Of a stretch of DNA of 6,023 bases, positions 1 to 4,789 are shown one piece after another (position 1 is the stretch's first letter; the number at the start of each line of letters is the position of its first letter). The notes beneath the pieces were generated by a model. It was given only the letters and a program-made list of their open reading frames with translations. It was not told the DNA's origin and made no database searches. The translations under genes and the position numbers were made by a program. Origin of the DNA: UBA7803 sp041608775 (lineage in GTDB: Bacteria; Pseudomonadota; Gammaproteobacteria; Pseudomonadales; Azotimanducaceae); assembly GCA_041608775.1 (NCBI GenBank), contig JBFISC010000216.1, forward strand, positions 1 to 6,023, read 5' to 3'.

Positions 1-377
1 ACGTAAATGAGGGTGAGCATCCAGAAGATGATGGGCACGGAGCGCGGGAACCCGCGCAGCGGCACCATGTAGGCCACCGTGGCCACCACGATGGCGGTGA
101 TGGTCGCGCCCTTGAGCACCGCCATCATGGCGTGGTTGCCCATGTGCCGGACCACGTGCCGGTACAGCCCGAGCGCGCCAAAGACCGGAATACAGACCAG
201 GCTGGAGACGACGAATGCCGGCCAGAACGCCGCGACGTCGGGATTGAGCTCACCGAGCCGCAGGGCGATGGCCGTCCACAGCGCCAGGGGCAGCGCAATG
301 GCGTCCGCCAGCACCGCGATAGCCTGCTTGCGCCGCCGCGGCAGCTGCTCCAGGAACTCGTTGATCATGTCATTCAT
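1..377 (-). CDS. WbpM/CapD-type membrane nucleotide-sugar 4,6-dehydratase, N-terminal part (runs off left edge)
   Basis: Only the first 125 residues are in the window; family members are usually over 600 residues. The visible part is a membrane domain: a basic segment at residues 14-17 (RRRK), then hydrophobic stretches at about 19-41, 54-73, 91-107 and from 114 onward. The segment PRSVPIIFWMLTLIY (111-125) is a hallmark of the N-terminal domain of FlaA1/WbpM/CapD-like proteins, which precedes a cytoplasmic SDR domain that dehydrates UDP-HexNAc to a 4-keto-6-deoxy sugar; that catalytic part is not visible here. The ATG at 377 overlaps the 3' end of the transferase gene by 8 bases; an in-frame ATG at 368 is an alternative. 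No strong Shine-Dalgarno is seen, so translation is probably coupled. Family assignment is good; the exact sugar product is unknown. Confidence 0.85.
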   Translation of the reverse strand, partial: MNDMINEFLEQLPRRRKQAIAVLADAIALPLALWTAIALRLGELNPDVAAFWPAFVVSSLVCIPVFGALGLYRHVVRHMGNHAMMAVLKGATITAIVVATVAYMVPLRGFPRSVPIIFWMLTLIY

Positions 378-1389
378 TTGGCTCGGCCGGCTGCTTGTCC
401 GGCAGGCCGGCACGGAACCACCAAGCCGCCACCAGCAGCGGAGCTGCTGCGGGTAACAACCAGAACCACGCGGCGGCGGCTGCCGCCTCTCCACTCAGCG
501 ACGCCAGCCGAGCCGCCAGCCAGGCCAGCGGCAGAAGCCAGAATGTTCCGTAAACCAGAAACCCAACCGTGGTCCACAAATGCCCTCGTTTCGCCGCCAC
601 CTTCTGATAGAGATGACTTCGATGCGCCTGGGTGAATGCCTGACCGGAAGTCACTCTAACTATAAGCGTATACGTGGAATCTAGCCAGAAGCCGGCGAGT
701 AGAATCAGCGCCGCCGGGAGCGGCAGGCTCTGCTGCTGCCAGTACAGCAACACCAGCGCGCCGGTGAGCAGACCGAGGAAGCCGCTGCCGACGTCGCCCA
801 TGAACAGCCGCGACGGCGGGAAGTTGAAAACCAGAAACGCGAGCACCGCGCCGCTGGCAAGCCAGCCGAGGTCGCCGCTCCAACCGGGCAGGCCGGCGCC
901 CACGATCTGCGCCCCGACCAGAAACAGCAGCGCCTGGCTGCCCGCGATTCCGTCGATGCCATCCATGAAATTGTACAGGTTGATCTGCCACACCAGCGCA
1001 AACGCGGCCAGCGCCAGCAGAGGCCAGGCGGCGTCCGGCAGCACGAACCAGACCACCACCGATGCGACCAGCACGTGCACCGTCATCCGCAGCCGCGCAG
1101 ACACATCGCGAAGGTCGTCCCAGAGCCCGACGGCGGCGATCAGCGTCCCGCCTGCACCCACCACCAGGGCCGTGGTCGAGCCCTGCCAGCCGAGCCATGC
1201 CAGGTAGGCGAGCAGCGGCAGCACGAACGCCACGCCACCGGCGGTGGGCTGGGGCGCGTCGTGAAAGCTCCGGGCGTTCGGGTGTGCGAGCACCCCGCGG
1301 CTGGTAGAGACCCTGAGCACCAGCCATTCCATAGCCAGGGCCAGCGCGAACCCGGCGACCAGCAGCGTCAGCGCGACGTCCGGAACCAA
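370..1389 (-). CDS. WecA/WbpL-type undecaprenyl-phosphate sugar-1-phosphate transferase (glycosyltransferase family 4)
   Basis: A 339-residue polytopic inner-membrane enzyme of the MraY/WecA/TagO/WbpL superfamily, which moves a HexNAc-1-phosphate from a UDP-sugar to undecaprenyl phosphate and so starts O-antigen or related glycans. The family motifs are intact: SFHDAPQPTAGG (41-52), the DD pair D91-D92, NFMDGIDG (140-147, with D143 and D146), NFPPSRLFMGDVGSGFLG (189-206, with D199), and the basic loop AHRSHLYQ (255-262). About ten hydrophobic segments separate them. The frame stays open upstream to 1689, but that part lies inside the epimerase gene and has no family similarity. I chose the TTG at 1389 because GGAG lies 8 bases upstream and the protein then begins at the first membrane helix. 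It overlaps the epimerase by 22 bases. WbpL-like activity is favoured over WecA by the reductase and WbpM-type neighbours; this is inference. Confidence 0.92.
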   Translation of the reverse strand: MVPDVALTLLVAGFALALAMEWLVLRVSTSRGVLAHPNARSFHDAPQPTAGGVAFVLPLLAYLAWLGWQGSTTALVVGAGGTLIAAVGLWDDLRDVSARLRMTVHVLVASVVVWFVLPDAAWPLLALAAFALVWQINLYNFMDGIDGIAGSQALLFLVGAQIVGAGLPGWSGDLGWLASGAVLAFLVFNFPPSRLFMGDVGSGFLGLLTGALVLLYWQQQSLPLPAALILLAGFWLDSTYTLIVRVTSGQAFTQAHRSHLYQKVAAKRGHLWTTVGFLVYGTFWLLPLAWLAARLASLSGEAAAAAAWFWLLPAAAPLLVAAWWFRAGLPDKQPAEPNE

Positions 1390-2294
1390 GTCACGGTCTC
1401 CAGCAGCGCGTCTTCGACAGTAAAAGGCGGCGTCCAGGCCAGCGCGGTCCGGGTAGCGGTGGCGTCCACCCGCAACGGCTCGAACAGGCGCTGGTAGAGC
1501 GATTCGCGGCCGACCAGGCGGGCAGCCGTCCGGATCCAGGCCGCAGGAACGGAGAACTGGCGCCGCGGCCGGTTCAGCAGCGCGCGCAGCCGGCTCAGCA
1601 GGTCGGTGACCGTGACGTCTTCGGCATCCGCGACGTGAAAGACCCCGGTCAGATCGGCCCGCGGTCCCAGGCAGGCGAGCAGATCGCACAGGTTCCGCAC
1701 CCCCACCTGGCTGCGCTGCGCCGTGGCCCCGGCCAGCGGCAGCGGCAACGGCCCGTCCGCCCAGCGCAGCAGCCGGGCGAAGTTGCCGCGCACCCCGGGA
1801 CCGTAGACCAGCGGCGGCCGCACCACGGCCAGCGCGGTGGGCGCCGCCGGCTGCGCCAGCAGCAGCCGCTCGCCTTCGACCTTGCTGCGGGCGTAGGCAT
1901 CTGCCGGTCGGTACTCGGCGTCGACGGGCAACGGTTGCGGCGCGACGTCGCCGAGCACCTTGATGCTCGACAGCCAGACGAAGCGGCCGACGCCGGCGGC
2001 GGCGGCGGCGTCGAGCCAGCGCGCCGGGGCGAGCGCATTGAGCTCCCGCAGCAGCGGCTCGCTGCCGGCAGCGGCGGCTTCATGGGCCGCCCCCGCCACG
2101 AAGTAGATGCACGCCACGCCGGCGAGGGCGTCGCGAATCGCTGTGACGTCCTGCTCGAGCAGCCGGAGCCCCTGCCAGGAGGAAGCGCCCGGCGCCGAGG
2201 AAACCGGCTGAACGTCGACGCCGCGGCGGGTCAGCGTCGCGGTCAGGTGGCGGCCGACGAACCCGCCCGCACCCACGACCAGAGCGATGCTCAC
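1368..2294 (-). CDS. NAD-dependent epimerase/dehydratase-family protein, WbpV-like sugar-nucleotide 4-keto reductase or 4-epimerase
   Basis: A 308-residue extended short-chain dehydrogenase/reductase. The N-terminal Rossmann motif is GAGGFVG (8-14), the substrate-side segment is WLSSIKVLGD (107-116), the catalytic pair is Y134 and K138 in YARSK, and RPPLVYGPG follows at 159-167. The C-terminal LRVDATATRTALAWTPPFTVEDAL (from 275) is the usual end of this family. The SSIKV segment resembles the WbpV group, which reduces or epimerises UDP-4-keto-6-deoxy-HexNAc made by a WbpM-type dehydratase; the next two genes encode just such partners. The start is a GTG with GGAG 8 bases upstream (2306-2303). 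The gene ends inside the transferase gene. Runs of alanine (95-99) come from a short GCC repeat. SDR family is certain; the exact reaction (QuiNAc-type reductase or FucNAc-type epimerase) cannot be told. Confidence 0.9.
   Translation of the reverse strand: MSIALVVGAGGFVGRHLTATLTRRGVDVQPVSSAPGASSWQGLRLLEQDVTAIRDALAGVACIYFVAGAAHEAAAAGSEPLLRELNALAPARWLDAAAAAGVGRFVWLSSIKVLGDVAPQPLPVDAEYRPADAYARSKVEGERLLLAQPAAPTALAVVRPPLVYGPGVRGNFARLLRWADGPLPLPLAGATAQRSQVGVRNLCDLLACLGPRADLTGVFHVADAEDVTVTDLLSRLRALLNRPRRQFSVPAAWIRTAARLVGRESLYQRLFEPLRVDATATRTALAWTPPFTVEDALLETVTWFRTSR
1398..1401 (-). promoter_or_regulatory. Ribosome binding site deciding the TTG start of the sugar-phosphate transferase
   Basis: The minus strand reads GGAG at 1401-1398, followed by an 8-base spacer and TTG at 1389-1387. 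It lies inside the last codons of the upstream epimerase. No ATG or GTG in the transferase frame lies near the first membrane helix, so this site is the main argument for a TTG start. Confidence 0.6.
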
Positions 2295-2302
2295 GGCGCG
2301 CG

Positions 2303-2306
2303 CTCC
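2303..2306 (-). promoter_or_regulatory. Ribosome binding site for the GTG-started epimerase
   Basis: GGAG on the minus strand at 2306-2303 lies 8 bases before the GTG at 2294-2292. It supports this non-ATG start, which also places the GxxGxxG nucleotide-binding motif at residue 8, the normal distance from the N-terminus. Confidence 0.65.
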
Positions 2307-2342
2307 ACGGCAACAGAGAAGGCGATTGGGGAACTCAGAGGA

Positions 2343-2372
2343 CGGCCCGCGGAAAAAGATTCACACGGGCCG
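2343..2372 (-). other. 7-bp inverted repeat in the comEA-epimerase spacer
   Basis: The 112-base spacer (2295-2406) between the ComEA-like gene and the epimerase holds a perfect inverted repeat, CGGCCCG and CGGGCCG (2366-2372 and 2343-2349), around a 16-base A/T-richer loop that contains a run of five T on the transcribed sense strand. It could be an RNA stem-loop, an operator, or chance in GC-rich DNA. It lacks a T run after the stem, so it is not a classical intrinsic terminator. No convincing -35/-10 promoter was recognised in this spacer. Confidence 0.35.
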
Positions 2373-2406
2373 GATGGTAACCCGGACGGCGCCCGGCCGC
2401 CCGCGC

Positions 2407-2688
2407 TCAGTCTTTCAGGATGATCCTGGCTTCGTTCAGCTCCACCGTGCGTTCGCCGATGCCTTTGACGTTGGCCAGCTCGTAGACGTCGACGAACTGC
2501 CCGTGCTGCTCGCGATAGCGGACAATGGCTTCCGCCCGCGACTCGCCCACCCCATCGAGCACTCGGGCGAGGGTAGGCGCATCCGCCGTGTTGATGTTGA
2601 CCTGCTCGTCCGCCTCACCGACGGCGTTCGTCCAGCCGGAGAGCGACAGCAGCAGCAGCGCGCAGACCAGGTTGCGGAATCCGATCAT
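2407..2688 (-). CDS. comEA: ComEA-family helix-hairpin-helix DNA-binding protein, secreted
   Basis: A 93-residue protein with a signal peptide (hydrophobic core about 7-17, likely cut near the TNA at 20-22) followed by a ComEA-type tandem helix-hairpin-helix domain. VNINTADAPTLARVL (30-44) opens the domain; the two hairpins are DGVGES (45-50) and KGIGER (75-80), joined by the typical AIVRYREQHGQF (54-65) linker. Members bind double-stranded DNA without sequence specificity in the periplasm; in competent species this pulls incoming DNA across the outer membrane, but the short proteobacterial forms occur widely, so competence is not proven by this gene alone. A GAAGAGG at 2700-2694 lies 5 bases before the ATG, a good ribosome binding site. 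In Pseudomonas a similar small gene lies near wbpM, so the neighbourhood is not unexpected. Confidence 0.9.
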   Translation of the reverse strand: MIGFRNLVCALLLLSLSGWTNAVGEADEQVNINTADAPTLARVLDGVGESRAEAIVRYREQHGQFVDVYELANVKGIGERTVELNEARIILKD

Positions 2689-2732
2689 GAGAACCTCTTC
2701 GAGGGTTGGCTAAGGGGTGGTCAGACTACGTC

Positions 2733-2778
2733 CGCAGGCCCGGCCGACGGAGCAGCCGTCGTCCGCCGGGAGCCTGCG
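2733..2778 (-). other. Large bulged stem-loop between lapB and comEA, possible terminator or processing hairpin
   Basis: This stretch folds almost entirely on itself. From the outside in: 2733-2739 pairs with 2772-2778 (7 bp), 2740-2744 with 2765-2769 (5 bp), and 2745-2750 with 2756-2761 (6 bp), around a 5-base loop at 2751-2755. The only unpaired stem bases are 2770-2771 and 2762-2764, all on one side. That is 18 GC-rich pairs in 46 bases. No T run follows in the transcribed direction, so intrinsic termination is not clear. It starts about 40 bases after the lapB stop and ends 44 bases before the comEA start. The rest of the spacer (2689-2816) shows only the comEA ribosome binding site. Confidence 0.55.
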
Positions 2779-2816
2779 AAGACGGCCAGCAGGGACCGCA
2801 GAGATCGGCCGCAGGC

Positions 2817-3989
2817 TCAGGGATCCAGGGTGCGGCCGACGATGGGCTTGGCGCTGCCCCACTCGTGGCAGCTCGGACACTGCCACATGAGGCCGTGGCT
2901 GGAGAACCCGCAGTTGCGACACCGGTACGCGGCCTGGCGATCGAGCAGCGACTGCGAGAACTGTCGCACCAGGGCGAGCTGCTCACGGTCCAGGGGCATG
3001 CCGTCCCGGTCGAGGTGCTCGAGCAGCGCGACGAAACCGCCCAGGGTCGGATTGCGCATCAGCTGCTCGATGACGAAGTCGGAGGCGGCGCCCGAGCCCG
3101 CCGTCTTCTCCAGGTGATCGGCGAGCTCCCGAACAACCGGCAGGAACGCGCCATCCGCCAGACAGCGCTGGAGGAACGCCACGTAGCCGGCGTGATCGTC
3201 GAGCGCCTCGGAGGCCGCGCGGTACGGCCCCACGGCCAGGGGCACGCAGTCGGGGTCCTGGCCGACCGCGCGGCGAAGCAGGCTCCGGGCGGCGTCGTGG
3301 CGCCCGGCGGCCAGCTCCAGCTCGGCGCCTACCAGGCTGATCCGCGCGCAGCCGGCCTCGAACTCGGCGCCCCGCTCGAGCTCGCGTCTGGCCAGCGGCA
3401 GATCTCCCCGGGCCAACGCCTCACCGGCCAGCTCGCACTGAAAGTGGGCAAGCCGCGCGTTCACGGTTCGATCGTCGCGGGCGATCTGCACGCCGATCTC
3501 GACGGCCTGCCGCCACTCGCGCTCGCGCTGGTAGATCTCCAGCAGCGCGCGCCGGGCCGTGTCGCGCTCCGGGCCGTTGCGGCCCGCCAGCTCGAGCAGC
3601 AGGTTTTCCGCCCTGCCGAGCAGCCCCGCCGCCATATAGTCCCGGGCGAGCTCGAGCTCGATCCGGGAGCGCTCGGCGGGACTGAGCGTTGGCCGTGCCA
3701 GCAGCGTTTGATGCATCCGGATGGCCTTGTCCACCTCGCCGCGACGGCGCACCAGCGATCCGAGCACCAGCCGCGTCTCCACGCCCTCGTCATCGGGCAC
3801 CAGGGATTCCACGAAGGAATCCAGATCCAGATCGCGCTGCTCGTCGACCAGCTGATTGAACCCGGCGAAGTAGCGCTCCGCCGGATGGCGCCGGGGCGCA
3901 GCTGCGCCGTCGCGCTTGCGTCGGCCGAGCAAGAAGCCGATCCCGAGCGCGGCGAGCAGCAGGAGGTACAGGGTGAAGTTATCGAACAC
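2817..3989 (-). CDS. lapB: LapB (YciM), TPR inner-membrane regulator of LPS synthesis
   Basis: LapB recruits LpxC to the protease FtsH and so limits lipid A synthesis; it is anchored in the inner membrane with its body in the cytoplasm. The 390 residues match the usual length. One N-terminal membrane helix (about 5-22) ends in GRRKR; TPR-like helical repeats fill about 35-345; the C-terminus is a rubredoxin-like metal site, CRNC and CPSC, with cysteines at 357, 360, 371 and 374, the spacing seen in E. coli. The start is a GTG, the only usual start codon in this frame between the lapA stop and the membrane helix. No clear ribosome binding site precedes it, which is odd for a gene with a 63-base gap; coupling to lapA is possible. 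Assignment is secure. Confidence 0.96.
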   Translation of the reverse strand: MFDNFTLYLLLLAALGIGFLLGRRKRDGAAAPRRHPAERYFAGFNQLVDEQRDLDLDSFVESLVPDDEGVETRLVLGSLVRRRGEVDKAIRMHQTLLARPTLSPAERSRIELELARDYMAAGLLGRAENLLLELAGRNGPERDTARRALLEIYQREREWRQAVEIGVQIARDDRTVNARLAHFQCELAGEALARGDLPLARRELERGAEFEAGCARISLVGAELELAAGRHDAARSLLRRAVGQDPDCVPLAVGPYRAASEALDDHAGYVAFLQRCLADGAFLPVVRELADHLEKTAGSGAASDFVIEQLMRNPTLGGFVALLEHLDRDGMPLDREQLALVRQFSQSLLDRQAAYRCRNCGFSSHGLMWQCPSCHEWGSAKPIVGRTLDP

Positions 3990-4052
3990 GGAAGACGCCG
4001 GACCCGCAACGGCGCATGCCTGGCCGACCGGGGAGCGGCGGGTTGCGCACGA

Positions 4053-4346
4053 TCAGTCCCGGAGCGAAAGGTTCCGCAGCGCCTGCAGCTCCCGGTCGGA
4101 GGCTTCGAGCTGCTTGCCGAGGCTGCGCTGGCGCATGCGCAGGCGCAGCGTCACCAGACCGAGGCCGATTGCGGTGACCGCGGCGCCCAGGAAGAACGCC
4201 AGCAGCAGCCACCAGAACACGCTGACCTCCGGGGTCTGCCACGACAGGAACCGCAGCGCGACCTGACCCTGGTTGACCGCGAGCAGGGCGAAGCAGAACA
4301 GCAGGATAGCCAGCACCGCCCAGAAGAGCTTGGCCAGTGCCCCCAT
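4053..4346 (-). CDS. lapA: LapA, small two-helix inner-membrane LPS assembly protein
   Basis: A 97-residue DUF1049/LapA-domain protein. Two membrane helices lie at about 7-24 and 44-67, joined by a short loop with NQGQVALRFL (25-34), followed by a basic, coiled-coil-like cytoplasmic tail (69-95) with RLRMRQRSLGKQL. It is the partner of LapB and is co-transcribed with it in many gammaproteobacteria. The ATG overlaps the ihfB stop by one base (TGATG), so translation is probably coupled; a GGAGG at 4364-4360 lies 13 bases upstream, longer than the best spacing. Length, topology and context agree. Confidence 0.93.
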   Translation of the reverse strand: MGALAKLFWAVLAILLFCFALLAVNQGQVALRFLSWQTPEVSVFWWLLLAFFLGAAVTAIGLGLVTLRLRMRQRSLGKQLEASDRELQALRNLSLRD

Positions 4347-4675
4347 CAGCGAAAATCGTCCTCCGCCCCGGCGACGCCGTCCCGCTCGCGCTGCAGCCCG
4401 GCGTTGACCCGATCGCGCAGCTCCTTGCCAGGCTTGAAGTGCGGCACGTACTTGCCGGCGAGCCCCACCGATTCACCCGTCTTCGGGTTGCGGCCGATGC
4501 GGGGCGCCCGGTAGTGCAGCGAGAAGCTGCCGAAACCGCGGATCTCGATGCGCTCGCCTGCGGCCAGCGTCTCCGCCATCTGCTCGATCACCGTCTTCAC
4601 CGCCAGCTCGACGTCCTTCACCGACAGCTGGCTCTGCTTGGCCGCGATGAGGTCGATGAGTTCGGACTTGGTCAT
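4346..4675 (-). CDS. ihfB: Integration host factor subunit beta
   Basis: IHF-beta pairs with IHF-alpha and bends DNA sharply at specific sites, acting in recombination, replication and transcription. The 109 residues show the full HU/IHF fold: MTKSELIDLIAAKQ at the N-terminus, IEIRGFGSFSLHYR (44-56), the DNA-arm GRNPKTGE (61-68) with the intercalating proline P64, and VPHFKPGKELRDRVN (77-91). The ATG at 4675 is chosen over an upstream in-frame ATG at 4732 because it gives the normal family N-terminus; the extra 19 codons look non-coding. The ribosome binding site is weak. After the usual end the protein continues about 18 residues (NAGLQRERDGVAGAEDDFR region), ending acidic. It follows rpsA, as in E. 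coli and Pseudomonas. Confidence 0.96.
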   Translation of the reverse strand: MTKSELIDLIAAKQSQLSVKDVELAVKTVIEQMAETLAAGERIEIRGFGSFSLHYRAPRIGRNPKTGESVGLAGKYVPHFKPGKELRDRVNAGLQRERDGVAGAEDDFR

Positions 4676-4762
4676 GGCATCAGCCCACCGCAGCCCGGCC
4701 CCGGCCCCCGGCGCAGGGAGCGCGCGCGACATCGGCCCGCGCCCACCCTACGTTCAGGGGGA

Positions 4763-4783
4763 GCGCTCCCGATCGAGGAGCGC
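4763..4783 (-). terminator. GC-rich stem-loop just after rpsA, possible terminator or attenuator
   Basis: A perfect 7-bp inverted repeat, GCGCTCC and GGAGCGC (4777-4783 and 4763-4769), surrounds a 7-base loop and begins 7 bases after the rpsA stop codon. No T run follows on the sense strand, so it may only slow RNA polymerase or protect the rpsA mRNA 3' end. The rest of the 114-base rpsA-ihfB spacer is very GC-rich, and I saw no convincing promoter in it. Confidence 0.45.
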
Positions 4784-4789
4784 AGCGCT

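Noticed and set aside
1390..1689. Upstream 100-residue extension of the transferase frame
   Set aside because: It overlaps the epimerase coding sequence in another frame, is rich in Arg/Gly/Ala as expected of shadow frames, and carries no family motif.
1994..2010. CGG/GCC triplet run (5.7 units) inside the epimerase gene
   Set aside because: It encodes an alanine run in a helix of the protein; such runs are common in GC-rich genomes and slippage in whole triplets would not shift the frame.
3979..4017. A 12-residue minus-strand mini-frame (starting ATG at 4017) overlapping the lapB start
   Set aside because: It could be a coupling peptide, but it lacks a good ribosome binding site and so short a frame is expected by chance.
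2706..4514. Long plus-strand open frame of about 600 codons
   Set aside because: It is the antisense of lapB, lapA and ihfB, which have clear family motifs; its translation is low-complexity Gln/Arg/Ala-rich, typical of antisense frames in GC-rich DNA.
4676..4732. In-frame upstream ATG at 4732 for ihfB
   Set aside because: The 19 extra residues (starting MSRALPAPGAG) are unlike any IHF N-terminus, and the ATG at 4675 gives the canonical MTKSEL start.
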